56,038 bases of DNA from Chara braunii (GCA_003427395.1 BFEA01000013.1:3895832-3951869), one strand, 5' to 3'; counted from the stretch's first letter, positions 9,804-21,809 are shown. The notes: generated by a model from the letters alone, not told the origin. Program-made: numbers and translations.

Positions 9804-11290
9804 TCACATTGGCAAGGTGGGGTCGTAGATGCTAAGGACAGGTGCCATGAGCATGGTCGTCTTGAGTGCCTGGAATGACCGGCGTGCTTCATCTTCGAAT
9901 ACGAATGGCATTTTCGGCGATTGTAATCTCGTCAATGGTGCGACAATCCTTGAGTACCCGGTGACGAAGCGTTGATAGTAGCCTGCCAACCCCATGAATG
10001 AGCGAACGTCCGTGGTGTTGGTGGGCTTGGGCCATACGTGGATGACCTCGATCCTGTCCGCGAGCGGATAGATGCCTTGCGGCGTCACATAGTGGCCCGC
10101 ACGAATTCGCATTTGTCGCGGTTGGCTTTGTACTTGGCTTGTCGTAGCTGTTCCAAAACGGTGCGCAGGTGTTCCACATGCTTGTCCAAACTTCAGCTGT
10201 ACACGAAGATATCGTCGAGGTAGATGAGTACAAATCTATCCAGCATGTGTCGGAACTTCGTTGTCATAGCCGCTTGGAACGTGGCCGGGGCACTCGTAAG
10301 GCCAAAAGGCATAACCAGCCATTCGAAATGACCATATCACATCTTAAACGCGGTCTTGTAGCGGTCCTCCTGTCGGATCTCGAGTTGGTCCGATTTGAGG
10401 TCAAGCTTGGAGAAGAACGTAGTGCCGCCCAGTCGTTCGAGAAGGTCGTCGATGCACGGGAGAGGGTCGGCGTTCTTGACAGTTTGCGCGTTGAGCTTGC
10501 GATAATCGATGCACAACCGCAAGTCCTTGTTCTTCTTCCGGACGAAGAGAATGGGAGCGCTGTATGACGAAGAGCTAGGCCGAATCCGAATCCAGCCTTT
10601 GTTAAGAAGGTCGTCGAGTTGTGCCCGTAGCACACTCAACTCTTCCTCGCTTATGCGGTAGATGCAACCACACGGAGGTACGACCCCGGCCTCGAGGATG
10701 ATCTCGTGGCGGATGGGCTGATCCGGTATTACTCCATGCGGGGCTTTGAACACGTCGCTGTAGGTGTCGAGAAGCTCGGTGATGAGTGGGTCTGTCGATG
10801 CGTCCGTCGATGGGATGTCATGGGGAGGGAGGACATGGAGAAAACACACCCCCATGTCGATGTCGTCCCTGGTGATGGAAGCTCGAATGCTTGTGGCGGA
10901 CACCACGGGACAACTGATCGAACGGTGAGGTGGAGGCACCGTGCATGGGACTAGTACTCTATTCCGATCATGAACATGAACGGTTGGGCGGTAGAAGTTC
11001 ACCAGGTGATGCTCGCTTCGCAGCCATGACATGCCCAAAATCATATCGAACTTGGTGTCCAAAATGTCGAAGGACATTGCCTCACTTGCATGCGGGGCGA
11101 AGTACACGGGGACGGAATCAATGCACCTGTCGATTGACTTGTGCGTGAGACTGTCGGCCAATGTGACTTGCCTGGGCTGCGACTTCCTCCGAACGCGTGG
11201 CCCAAAGCCAGCGTGTACCATAAAGTCTTGGCTCATATAGTTGCGAGTAGCTCCACAATCAATGAAAGAGTTGCAGGTCGCCTCTCCGAT
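9804..11290 (-). pseudogene. E1 protease and reverse transcriptase
   Basis: A protease-like start FIDCGATRNYMS (about 11240-11275) has Cys where DTG/DSG proteases have Thr or Ser. The RT follows: YRISEEELSVLRAQLDDLL, then GWI and an extra IR, then SAPILFVRKKNKDLRLCIDY, and FFSKLDLKS. Stops or frame changes lie at about 10335 (expected Arg, CGA to TGA) and inside the catalytic palm region after YLDDIFVYS (about 10200-10220). A short deletion and shift fall just before GHYVTPQGIYPLADRIEVIH. The YLDD box itself is intact. The connection domain VRSFMGLAGYYQRFV is present to 9804. The RT is not functional as it stands. Confidence 0.85.
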
Positions 11291-11843
11291 CTAAATGCGT
11301 ATGTACAGCAATGGCGCGTCGTTGTTATCGTACCGTTGTGTCTTCAACTCGCGGTCGATCTTCGCAACGTAGTCGTGAAGGTCAACAACCTCTACTCCGG
11401 CGTCCATCAACGAAGTTGGTACTGCAATGTGCAAGTAATCCCGCAATCGTGCCCTGAGCATGTTGCAATGCGGTTTCGACAATCGATCGGTCGGGGGAAA
11501 GGGCATCCATTGGAAGTCCACGAACGTCAACAGATTGAGTCTCTCAAGTCTTGACCATGACGTCGAATCCTCGGCGAATTTGGCGGCGAAGCTGCCGAAT
11601 CGGTTGTCGATGGTGGTGAACCTGTGCATGCGGTGGATTGTTGCACGTGGACCAAGTGGACAACATAATCCTCGTGAGTGAACGAAGGACTCACGACATC
11701 CGCATTCTTCCCAGATGTGTAGGAGGCCGCTAGCAAGGCGACCGGATACGAAGGAGTGAGAGGTGGAGTCGCCTCACCTCCCGCGCAACTCAGTTTCCCG
11801 AGCTGATTCAAGGTCGAACATCCTCCTTGCCTTGATCTTGGTA
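11291..11843 (-). pseudogene. E1 region between gag and protease
   Basis: An open stretch of 112 codons (11629-11291) leads in frame, across one stop, to the protease motif, so it is probably the upstream part of the protease segment. It has LRDYLHIAVPTSLMDAGVEV and VVDLHDYVAKIDRELK but no domain I can name. 11630-11843 is degraded and in several frames. Confidence 0.5.
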
Positions 11844-13393
11844 TTAGGAGGTCTTGTGCTTGGTGCTGTTGCACCAATAGCTGCAGCCGTATTGGCTGCT
11901 GTACTTGTATTTGACCTCGGTCAAGTTGAACTTGACCCATGGTACTGGCTGTCCATTTTCGGCCGGCGATACGGTTTTCGCCTTCCCTTTTCCACGGGAG
12001 TTGTTGTTGCTTCGCGGTTGGACAGCCGCCACCTGATCTCCCTCACATGATGCTGGGGTGGCTGTCGGGTCTTCCACAATGTTGTCATGTTGGACTGCAG
12101 CGACTTGCTGCGGACGCGGACCAAATTTTCCTTTCTCCACATGGGCTGGCTGCCACGCCGACTTCTCGTGTGCAGCAGCCCAGTTGGTCTTGATGATGTC
12201 ACACGCCTTGTCGATGATTTCGGCGAAGGCCGTGTATTGCTCTCGATCACCAAGTGCGAGGCTCAAGCCGGCACACGACCGGTTGTAGAACTCCTGGCGC
12301 ACATGCGAAAATGGCAAGTCAAGATCGGGTGTTGCCACGATCTTTTGCCATTCCGTGAGCCAACCACGTGTCGGTGTGTTGCCTTGAGTCATGCTGAAGA
12401 GGCGGTTAATGGCGAGCGTCGGGGCGTCGCCGACAATGAACCGCTTCTTCCATTCCCTCGTCATCTCGTCCAAGAGATCTTCTTGTGCAGATCGGGGACC
12501 TGGACGCCATGGATGGTTGCCATGTGGCTGAGCCAGATCTGATATCCGCCCTTGGCATTGAGGAACAATGCCGAGATGTACAAGTGATTGGGGACCTCAT
12601 GAATCCCAATCTCCGTTGTAAAGCCTTGCCACCAGACGACTGGGTCCTGATGCGTATAGTCGCCAAACTTCTCGATCCGGAAAGTCGGCATCTTGTACGG
12701 CCGCGATGCACTGGTGCTGCCATTGTTGTCGGGCGGCTGGTGTAGCTGCCTGAGCTTGGTCTTCAACGTCCCGAGCTGCTCACTGACGGTGGCTGGTGCG
12801 GCGAAGGTGCTGATGTCTCCGAGCATTGCGACTACATGGTTAGCTCGTTGCTCCAACTAGCGGGTTGAGGTTGCACTGCTAGGTTCGCCAGCATCTGGTC
12901 CTGGTGCTGCTTGCTCCAAGTCCTGTACATGGGAATAGAGTGCCCGTGTAGCATCCTCGTGCAGATCCTTGTGGTTCCGCACTGTCCGTCGGAGATTCGC
13001 CAGCTCGGACTGCAGGTGGTTACAAGTGTAAACCAGCCGGGTCACCAGTTTGGAGAGAAACTCCTTGTGCTGCTCTTCCGGTGCCGTGTCGTCATGGTCC
13101 TCGGATAGTTCGAAATGCCAGAACTTGAGCCTGTCGACGCTGGCGGCTTTGTGCCGCTGCAGCAGATCCTGGGCCTCCTTGCGGCGGACCTGGGCATCTG
13201 CGTCAGCTGCGGCCTGAAGCCGCTGCTTTTCAGCTGCTGCTTCCACTTCAGCCTGTAGGCGGGCAGCCTCGGCTGCCGCCTGGCGCTGTTCCTCAGCCTC
13301 GATCAGCGCCAGCTGAGCTTGGAACCGCCGTCGGTACTCGGCAATGGACTCGTTGGCCAGTTGGCCTGGCATGCCCAAAACTGAAGCCGTCAT
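11844..13393 (-). pseudogene. E1 gag
   Basis: Three consecutive open segments. 13393-12857 starts MTASVLGMPGQLANESIAEY and is an Ala/Glu/Gln-rich coiled coil (residues about 30-80). 12856-12461 contains a capsid-type core (YKMPTFRIEKFGDY, DPVVWWQGFTTEIGIHE). 12473-11844 continues with MTREWKKRFIVGD, LSLALGDREQYTAFAEIIDK and a basic tail ending in a Cys-poor remnant (GCSYWCNSTKHKTS) where a zinc knuckle is expected. The segments are separated by a stop (12857) and a frame change (about 12465). Start choice: the first ATG of the coiled coil, 650 nt from the PBS. Confidence 0.75.
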
Positions 13394-13408
13394 GGTGGCG
13401 GGTACTGC

Positions 13409-13488
13409 TGACGTGGCACTGTTGCAGACGTGTCACTGCTGACGTGGCCCTGTTGGCACTGCTGACGTGGCACTGCTGCTGACGTGGC
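13409..13488. promoter_or_regulatory. Four TGACGTGGC boxes in a short tandem
   Basis: TGACGTGGC occurs exactly at 13409, 13440, 13463 and 13480, with a variant (AGACGTGTC) at about 13427. Spacing is irregular (31, 23, 17 bp). TGACGTGG contains the ACGT core bound by plant bZIP factors. It lies in the leader just 5' of E1 gag (minus sense). Function is inference. Confidence 0.4.
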
Positions 13489-13947
13489 ACTTACCAAACT
13501 GGGAATGCAGACAAAGAGCTGGGTGGGAGGGAAACGCAGAAAGGTAACAAAACTACACTTTCCATTCCCAGTCCTAATCAACAGAATAAAATAAAAATAA
13601 AAAATAAAAGAAGGGGATCACCCCCCCTTTTTTTTTCTTTTTTGCATATCTGTCGATCTGTTATCAGTGAGGCATTACGGAGGAGTGCTATGAACGAGAT
13701 CTCGGCAAGGTTTCGCAAAGTTTCGGCTTTCAAAAAAAATGCGATCTTGATTTTTTTTTTGGCGCGAAATAGAATAGAGGTTCCACTTTCAGAGAAGAAT
13801 AGATCGAGTCTGAGAATATGATAACCTCCCTAGTTCACCTAATATGCCCAGAGTGAAACAAAAAAAAGAAATGCTAATCTCCGAAGTTGAGAAAAAGAAA
13901 AAAAAATTGCAGAGATTTGACGAAGCCCCACTTGATTCACTAATAAG

Positions 13948-13979
<32 letters not shown>

Positions 13980-14042
13980 CAACGATCAGTCGATCAAGAA
14001 AGCTGCCTCCTTGATTGGGTGGATCCTCTGATTGAGAGGTCC
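13489..14042 (-). other. E1 leader
   Basis: Non-coding sequence between PBS and gag with several A/T homopolymer runs and a (CAAT)7 microsatellite at 13948-13977. No ORF of interest. Confidence 0.6.
13948..13977. repeat. (CAAT)n microsatellite
   Basis: Seven perfect CAAT units and a partial one. Confidence 0.95.
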
Positions 14043-14054
14043 GCTCTGATACCA
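14043..14054 (-). other. E1 primer-binding site
   Basis: On the minus strand TGGTATCAGAGC, complementary to the 3' end of initiator-Met tRNA, the usual primer of plant LTR elements. It lies 3 nt downstream of an LTR end reading ...GACAACA. Confidence 0.85.
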
Positions 14055-14057
14055 AAC

Positions 14058-15120
14058 TGTTGTCTACCGTAACGGTACCGACCAGAACAAGAACCGACCT
14101 CTCTCACATAGTACAGGATAGCGCAGAGGAAGGCTAAAATTATAGTAAAATACCAATGATCAGGCCAATCAATGTTGCAATGCAGACCAAACATACGTCA
14201 TCATCATCGCATGGTGTGAAGGGGCCTGGCGCTCACACAGGAAGAATGTGCCAGTCCCAAACATACACAGAGGAGGAGGAGGAGGATCAGACGAAGAGGA
14301 GGGGGAAGATGGGAATGTCGTCAACACCAAGTCTTCGATATAGGTCCCAAATAATCCCTCGTCAAATGTCTCGGTCCCAATGTCGAGTCTGAATCCAAAT
14401 GTTGTCAAGTCCCAAGGTCACAAATCTTTCTCTCTCTCTCTCGCTCGTAGTCTCCCAGGTAGCTAGAAGTCAGGTAGCGAGAGGGTGAGGGAGAGATGGT
14501 GGACTTAGAGGAGGAAGAAGAAAACTCTCTCTCTCTCTCTCGTGTGCCAAGTACTGACCTGTGGAGGTGGCGCCTTGTTGCAGGTACATCGAAGACGAAG
14601 CTGGAGCTATGGCGCCACAGGTACGTCTCCCTGGCCTCCGCCCTCTCTCTCTCTCTCTCTAACGCTACTCTAAGCTCCTAATAGCACGCAGCGCTGAGGA
14701 CTACTCTAGCGCTAGCTACTACTACTGCAGCGCTCCTCCAGAGTGCTGCGGCCGAATCCTGAAGACTGCCTCCTGAACTGCACGCGAAGTGCCTGTGAAC
14801 TTCCCGTGAACTGCCTGCAGCCTGCAGGGCGGACCAGTACTATATAGTGCTGGTCGGGCCTGCTCTTGCCCATGCCGAATCGTGCCAGACCGTGGCGTTG
14901 AAGTTCAAACAAAGATTGTCTTGAAACAGGCCCAAAAACGGCCTGCGCTAAACCCTGGTCTGGCGCCTAAGTTTCAGGGTAGGTCGACTTTATGAGGGCC
15001 TGAAAATGGCCCTCCTTTTCAGGCTTTTCGGCTGAAACGACACAGGGCCTGGAGGGCCCTTATTTTCCGTCTGGTCAGGCCCTGCAGGCCCGTGTGGATG
15101 CGCAGTATGCCACCCGCCCC
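14058..15120 (-). repeat. E1 5' LTR, outer end unresolved
   Basis: The LTR ends ...GACAACA at 14058 (minus sense), next to the PBS. TATATA on the minus strand at 14841-14846 is a plausible promoter. No second LTR exists in the window for comparison, so the outer boundary (given as about 15120, at the CT tract) is a guess. The segment contains short CT tracts (14431, 14527, 14644). Confidence 0.45.
14841..14846 (-). promoter_or_regulatory. Candidate TATA box of E1 LTR
   Basis: TATATA within 'cactatatagtactgg' read on the minus strand, about 780 bp before the LTR end. Position alone supports it. Confidence 0.3.
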
Positions 15121-15123
15121 CCC

Positions 15124-15177
15124 TCCTCTCTCTCTCTCTCTCTCTCTCTCTCNNNNNNNNNNNNNNNNNNNNNNNNN

Positions 15178-15244
<67 letters not shown>
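15124..15244. repeat. (CT)n tract with a 25-N gap
   Basis: CT repeats on both sides of N at 15153-15177. The real tract length is unknown. Ser/Leu and Arg/Glu readings across it are not proteins. Confidence 0.95.
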
Positions 15245-15248
<4 letters not shown>

Positions 15249-15664
15249 TCATGCACGTGCTTCCTCTCTCCCTCTAGTCTCTCTTCCTCTCTCTCTCTAC
15301 TGGAGGATCTTGATTCTGAATACATCCGCTGCTACTCAGCTCTGTCTCCTATCACTAGCTATGCGGCTATGGCCGCCTTCCCTCTCAGTGCAGCGCTGCC
15401 CAGCAGGGCTCTCGTGCGCATGCTACTGGCAGATAGCGCACAAGCGCTTCAGCAGCACTTCCACACTTCTCACGAATAAGCAGTCTCCCCTCAAATGTTG
15501 CTGGCCAGTCCTTATATTGACATGGACTGAGCCTCAACTCGTCCCAGCCTCTGCTTCCTTCGGCTTGACTTGGACCCGGTACCACATGCCCACGGCCTGC
15601 TTGCTTCAGAATATTAAGGCCTGGTACTTTCCCAAATTTGCATTGGTGTGCTGCTGCTTGGGTC

Positions 15665-15870
15665 TGTGAGTCACGACTTTTCAGCTGTGGCACATGACTT
15701 TTGACAGTGGAATGTGATTCTTGCCCCTGGGACACGACTTTTGCCTGGAGAAGTGTCCTTTGCCTGTGGGATATGAGTTTTCAATTTGACTTTTCAATGT
15801 GAGACGTGACGTTTGCTTATAGAGCGGAACCTTTGCCTCTGGGATGTGACTGTTCACCGGGTGCCTGTTG
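15665..15870. repeat. Degenerate minisatellite, about 26 bp
   Basis: Six or seven imperfect units of the type 'tgtgggacatgacttttgcc' follow one another with drifting length. Confidence 0.55.
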
Positions 15871-16200
15871 GACTTGACTCCTAAGGTACCCAACTGTGAC
15901 CTTTCTGAACTGGCCGACTTGGACTCCCTTGGCCTCCCTTGGCTTCCCTTGGCCTGAGACCTTGACCCTGAAATTCGAATTTGGAGTCTGCATCGTGTAA
16001 TGCGTTTCATCATGCGGGACATTGGAGAAACGTGCGCATTGTATTATTATTATTATAATTGTTATTAATTCAATTTTGTTGTCTAGATTGCTTGTTGCTT
16101 CGCATGTTTTTTATATTATTGAGGACATGCCATAGGGATTCATTTGAATAATATAAAAGCTATTACAAACATTTTTGCTTTGCTTTCTTGTGCCTGCCAG

Positions 16201-16315
16201 GACTCCATGAAGATATCTGGTTCTGTAGTCCCCACCAGTTATGTCATCTACGGCCCACAATCCATGTTCTCAAGAAGAACTGGCCTCAGCAAGGCAGAAT
16301 TCGAGTTTCCGGCAA
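16201..16315 (+). CDS. Possible isolated exon, unidentified
   Basis: A pyrimidine-rich stretch ending tgcctgccag (16191-16200) looks like a splice acceptor, and ggcaa|gtacac at 16316 looks like a donor. Between them one frame reads DSMKISGSVVPTSYVIYGPQ followed by SMFSRRTGLSKAEFEFPAS without a stop. Neither the product nor the right frame is certain: a second frame is also open. No neighbouring exon was recognised in this repeat-rich stretch, so this may be a gene fragment carried by a repeat, or chance. Confidence 0.2.
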
Positions 16316-17644
16316 GTACACTCTTCTTTTTCTTTGTAATGACCCACCAAAACACAGACTGAGAACACTGCTGATTTCTGGGTCTTGCCACTGGAATGTA
16401 TGCCTTCCTGAGATTCCCGCGTTGTGCTGAGTTTTCTAAGTCTGTGTGTGTGTGTGTGCTTGCTGGTCTGCGTGCCTGTCTGAGTGCACGTCTACCTAAG
16501 TGTGTGCGTGGCCCGACAGGGCACTCGTGTGTTGTGAGGCCAGGCCGGTACTTACCTGTGGCCATGAGCGTTGCCACGGGAAAAACACTAGCGGGAAGTA
16601 GGCCCGCGACACTTAAGGCAGCGGGGAAAGAACAGGTTGGCCGGTACCACTAAAGTACTGGTAGACGTGTTGGGGAATGGAGGCCGAGCAGAAGAAGACA
16701 AAAAGTTTGCATTTTTAGAGGCCCAGTAGCGGTAGGCGGGCACTAGTCCAAGTATCCTGAGTCTAGGACCTGTACGGACGATATCAGAGCCTGCAATGAT
16801 GTTTCTCTCTGAAAGGGAGGAGGTACCGGTTGCTTGGAGGCCGCACGGCCTAGAAATCACCGCCAAAGAGGCAAGTAGGCCGCTATATCTCCAGGAGTGA
16901 GTAGCTTCTCCTCATTTGCGGTATGAAAGTTTGGAGGTCATGCTGCTTGAGTGAGCGCTGGCTCTCAGAGCGCTTCCTGGGAGGAAGGAGGAGAGCTGGG
17001 CACTCTGCCTGGCTACGGCGAACTGCCCAGCTTGAGGAGGAGGAAGAAGGGGGCGAAGGAGGAGAGTGGCGAGGTACCTACCTGGCTATGGTGGACACCA
17101 TCTTCATCACCTTGTAAGGCGCTGCATCTGGAAGGCCCCAGTTGGGGTAGTGCCGCATCAAGGAAGCTTCGAGGCAGAGTCAGGCCTGGCGGCCTGAGGA
17201 GCAGCTGCCATAGCTGCTTTGTGGTCTTTTGCACAGGAGGGCAGAGCCCTTAGTAGTCCGCCATAGCCATGGCATGTGAGAGGAAGGTGAAGAGGGAAGC
17301 CCTGGCTATGGTGGACCTCTTGATTAGCTGGCAGTAAGAAGGAACTTCGGATATTGATTCTGGTTCAACCACTCAATGCTATTATTATTGTTTGGGAAAA
17401 GAATAAGATTGGTGGAGACAAAGGGGAGGAGGAGAGTGGAGAAGAGAAGGGGGATTTGCCATTGGTCTTGCTGGTGTACATCTTCTTCTTCTTCTACTTC
17501 TTCTTCTACTTCTTCTTCTTTCTTTCTTCTTCTTCCTTCTTTGTTGGTCTCCATCTCTTTGCAAGTGCTTTCATTTCTTTCTCAATTGGGTGGCATTGTC
17601 TTTCCTTGTGAATTTGCACTTCGGAAATATCCAGGATCATAACA
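16316..17644. other. No gene; possible LTR-like stretch with TTC tract
   Basis: A GT run lies at 16443-16460 and a TTC/TAC tract at 17478-17545. 'ctggctatggtgga' occurs twice (17082, 17303). Just downstream is a primer-site-like sequence, so part of this stretch could be an LTR, but no partner copy is present to test that. Confidence 0.35.
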
Positions 17645-17658
17645 TTTGGTAGCGGAGC
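17645..17658 (+). other. Primer-binding-site-like sequence
   Basis: tttggtagcggagc resembles the initiator-Met PBS type (tttggtatcagagc) with three differences and follows 'cataaca', a possible LTR end in CA. It is weak on its own. Confidence 0.3.
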
Positions 17659-19960
17659 GGACTTACTTGCTGGCAAGAGGTGTTAGTCACCCTAACCCTA
17701 ATGCCGAGTTAGTTAGGGCTAACTAACCTCGGATTAGGGTTGGAGGTTACGTTAAGAGGGGCAGCAAGGTATCGTGGGTGCTGCCCCCACCTGGTTAGGT
17801 CATGTTGGGTCGACAGTGGACCTGACCAGGTTGATTGAGTGAATGTTTGGGGTGGCGAGGCGCATGGAGGCTGATTGGAGTAAGCGAGAGGGAGTAGAGA
17901 GTAAGAGGTACGTGCACCTGGAATCTGACCTGAAGAAGACATTGAGTGACTTCGGGGCTTCCCCTCAAGAGGGAGGCTTGACCGGAAGCTGCCATATCTG
18001 CATCGAAGAGCTGCAGGTTGCTACTTTGGTCTTCGACATCGACGGGGGATCCGGCGTTGTACATTGGTGTAGGTAGGCTCTCTTAGTCATGCTAGGACAC
18101 TTCGTGTAGTGGTATCTAGGAGGACTTATGAAAGAGGGGGGTGAGTCGTTATCTCATCTTGGAGGCCGGGCCTCACAGGTGAGTGTTGTGTGACTTGGGT
18201 TTGGCCACGGGTGGTACCATGGTGCTTCATGGCCTGTTGGGGATGTACTGGGCTCTTTTCCTCCTCTCCACGGTCTTGGTTGTATGTTTGAGCGTGTGGA
18301 TTGGATGATGTATCTTGTTCTCAACGGTATATCTTCCTACAGTGCATTGTCTTTTCATTTATGAACGGTCGTAGTTTGGGACCATCTAGGGACACCCTTC
18401 TGGTTGGTCCTGGTCCACAACCTACTTTGGACCCTTCGGGACTCAGTGGGACCAGGCCCAACGGGACAGGACCCTTTGGCCCCAAATCTGTTGCTGTCAG
18501 TTGCATTTCTTTGCTGCGCTGAAATTAGGGGCACATGGATAGTAGGGACATTCCTTTTGAGTGGATCTTGACCGGTCTTACCGCATGTTTTCACACACTG
18601 CCCCGCATCTAGCTTGGCGACCATCTGCACCCCCCGAAATCTCCATTGCTTCAGTTAGTTCTTTCTTCCTCTGAATTATCTGTCATGCATATTCCATGTT
18701 GGGTTAGGCAAGAGGGGATCTCGAGTTTAATCTGACCGGATCCATTCGTTAAGACATAGCTCTCTTTGGATTATTTTTTTAGTATTATTTTAACCTGCTC
18801 CGTGGATGCCATTCTCTAGTCCAAATGAAATATCGCTCCGGCTAGGAGTTCTACCTTTCCTCTTGTGATTTATCTTTTATTTTTCTTTATCTGAACCAAC
18901 TATGTTTGACACTGAGACGCGTGCGCAAAAAGCGGAAAGAGAGAGAAGGGAGAGATAAGGTATTCTTTTTGAGAGTGTGAGGAGGGGTAAGTGGAGCGTT
19001 CGTCCAAACGTGAGTGAAGAGCGGACCCCTCTTGAGAGATTTACTGACACCCCATCCTCCAGCATGGCAGACGTCTCATCTGCACAATGGCAGGTCATGC
19101 TGAAGACAGTGGACGAAAGAGAAAACGTTCTTTTAGAAACTTTATGATGATGCATTGCAGAGAGAGAGGGAGGTAGACGCAGCAACTAGAGCAACAAGTA
19201 TTGCTGACCAAGAGGCCCTTTAGACTGTTCCGGAGACCAATGGCAACCAGTTTAGGGAAAAGTTAGCCGCTGTCGTAGCACCCTTGGTCCAACTGTGGAC
19301 AATAGAGGATTATAACCCTCGTCTTGTTGCTGTCCCAATCTTTCCTCTAACCCAGTCCTCATGCAGCGACCAAGTGGAACTGTGATGAGAGTACGAATCG
19401 GCGCCAACTCTTTAATCAGCAGTGTTGACTGTTCTGCGGTTGTCCCAATACGTCTGTGTTGGACAAGAGGGAGGCCACGTTGCCGTCCACGTACGGCGGG
19501 AGAGGGATATTACCTCCTGCAGCTCCATGCGCTCATACTTTGAGGTACAACAAACACCGCAGGAAGACCGAAGTATAAGCATGGGCACAAATACCGAGCT
19601 TGTCGTACGGAGTTCCATTGAACTCCAAGCTCTTAGTGCAAGTTACGAAAGGATTTGACGTGACTGAGTGGTTGAAGGTGACTCTTGTACGTACTCTTGA
19701 GGACCTCATCACGCAGTATCAAGATAAGCACACTACGCGCAAAGCAAGGCTGAACTTTAGGCCCTTAAGAGCCAAATGTGGAGGACTTCCATGCAGGCTC
19801 TGAAGCAGTATTTGACTAGTCTGTTCACTACTCCAAACATGGGATGGATTGACGTGTCTTGCATGGACGTAGTTATGGGAGTGACCCCTATAATTTTCAG
19901 AAAAATAAATAAAGAAATAAAGAGGTGGAGGAGACTGAAGAAAAACTAAGTGTTGGATTT
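17659..19960. other. No recognisable gene
   Basis: Several short ORFs (for example 17843-18076, with a SCHICIEEL stretch, and 19600-19803, Lys/Arg-rich) show no domain I recognise. If 17645 is a PBS, this could be the decayed interior of another retroelement. Confidence 0.35.
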
Positions 19961-19966
19961 TTCAAA

Positions 19967-20106
19967 AATTTCGGCAACATTTCGTTACCCCCATGGGGTC
20001 GAAGTGTGCCGTCAAAAAGATATGACTAAGTAAAAATGGGAGAGAGTAGGAAGAAAAGAGAAAATTTCGGCAGCACTTTGTTGCCCCCAAGGGGTCAAAA
20101 TGTGCG
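19967..20106. repeat. Two diverged copies of a 45-bp motif
   Basis: 'aatttcggcaacatttcgtt' + 'acccccatggggtcgaagtg' and 'aatttcggcagcactttgtt' + 'gcccccaaggggtcaaaatg' lie about 95 bp apart. Unknown role. Confidence 0.6.
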
Positions 20107-20407
20107 TCGATAGCTGTAATGGCTAAATCCTAACTAGATATAAAAATCAGAAAAATGAGAAAAGAAGTAGGGGATAAGATAATTCAAACTTTTGAAGAAA
20201 AAGAAAAAAATTAAATCAAAGAGAATGAAACGGTTTTCACCTCCACAGTAGCGGATGCAGATCCCAGGGCTCGATCCCTAGACCTCACTCACCTGTGCAC
20301 AGTACCCCTGTGTGTTTGAACCCGTGGCTTGCGTCTTAGGAGTCTGCTATTGTCTGTCGTAGGCCAGTGTAGTCATCGGGTCTTGAACTGTAGTCTTGTC
20401 GAGTAGG

Positions 20408-20505
20408 GGTCAAGGTTGTAGCAGACGTCATAGCTGTAGTAGTTCTAAAGGGTCAAGGTCGTAGCTGCTACAGTCCTGAAAGGTCAAGGTCGTAGCTGCT
20501 ACAGT
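20408..20505 (+). promoter_or_regulatory. U3 direct repeats containing GGTCAA
   Basis: GGTCAA, the complement of the W-box TTGACC, lies at 20408, 20451 and 20482. The last two belong to an exact 24-bp direct repeat (ggtcaaggtcgtagctgcta + cagt) with a 31-bp period. It lies 250-350 bp upstream of the candidate TATA box. WRKY binding is inference from the known W-box. Confidence 0.45.
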
Positions 20506-20757
20506 GTTCAAAAGGCCAAGCCCACAGACTTCCGGAAGGTTCAGAAGTGGCCTTTCGAAGCTGTCTCACAGAGGCAAGTGGGCAAGTGGTGAGCCCAATT
20601 GCGTTATGTCGGCAGTGCGACTGCATCGAGTTCGCAGTGCAAGCCCATGCAGTCAGCGGTACCAGTCCCAGTCAGTCATAGTCCAATCAAGCAAGTACTG
20701 TGTGGGACTGTGTGCACCAAGGGCATGTGAAAGGGGAAGACCAACGAGTTACAGAAG

Positions 20758-20764
20758 TATAAAT
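20758..20764 (+). promoter_or_regulatory. Candidate TATA box of E2 LTR
   Basis: TATAAAT, 443 bp before the LTR end. It fits a U3/R layout. Confidence 0.45.
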
Positions 20765-21208
20765 CAAGAGGCAACGCCCAGCCATTCATTCATTCCTGCA
20801 TAAGCCATGTGGAAGCGTTGCTTGAGTGACTTGTGCGAGGTGGTCTACAGAGTGCCCGAAGACGAAGTGGGCTGAAGGACATAGTTAGCCATAGTTAGTG
20901 AGGGACAATGGCCATAGCCGCCATAGCTGATAGGCGAGTGTGTTAGTGGTAGTGTGTGTGAGTGTGTATGTGTGTGGGATATCCAGGGTGATCCGGAGTT
21001 GAGTGAGTGCAAACAGTGGTGTTGGATAGAGAGACGAGAATTGGAGTGTACAGGCGCAGATGCGCCATAGCCTGTTGAAGCGAGCTTGTATCTGAACAGT
21101 GTTTTCAACTTCTATATCTCTGAGCTTCGAGTGGGCGCCGTACGCCAGCGTGACTCACCATCTGTTTGCACGAGTGCGGAGTGGAAAAGAAATCAAGTCT
21201 GATTGCAT

Positions 21209-21219
21209 TGGTATCGGAG
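21209..21219 (+). other. E2 primer-binding site
   Basis: tggtatcggag, one change from the initiator-Met type tggtatcagag, directly follows an LTR end in ...gattgca. Confidence 0.7.
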
Positions 21220-21375
21220 TTGGTACCCGCTATCTCACGCTCCGTTGTTGTCGCGGTATGCTGAAGTTGGGCGCCATAGTCGACGTGCGCCATAGTTAAA
21301 GTTCACCATCACCAAAGAAGAAGTCGGCCATAGCTGCGCTGGTGGAGGAAGGCGTCGCGTACCTGCAAAGAAGAC

Positions 21376-21528
<153 letters not shown>

Positions 21529-21809
21529 CGATACAAGATTGGTTGTGTCGTCCAAGGAAGAAGAAAGCAGCCATAGCCGCGGAGCTGGGACACGGAGAAG
21601 AAGAAAGAAGCCGAGAAAAAGAGGGAGGAAGACGAACGAGAGAGAAGGAGGGAGAGACCGAGGAGTGAAGAAGAAGCCATAGCTGAAGAAGAGGAAGGAG
21701 GGACGACGAAGGAGAAACGGGAAGACATAGCCGGGGTGAAAGAAGAACCAGGCGAGGAAGGAGAAAGAAAGGAGGAAGAAGAAGGCAATAGCCATAGCCG
21801 AGTTGAAGG

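Larger units (their letters stand above)
9431..14057 (-). mobile_element. E1: truncated Ty3/gypsy element, internal region
   Basis: Read on the minus strand the order is PBS (14054-14043), leader, gag (13393-11844), protease, RT and RNase H. Integrase and a 3' LTR are absent: homology stops at about 9430 against the dispersed repeat. Every gene carries stops or frameshifts. The order PR-RT-RH, RT motifs RLCIDYRKLNAQTVKNADPL and YLDDIF, and the initiator-Met PBS place it in Ty3/gypsy. Confidence 0.9.

Noticed and set aside
16785-16800. A second PBS-like phrase, gatatcagagcctgc
   Set aside because: It resembles the initiator-Met site but no LTR end in CA precedes it and nothing element-like follows.
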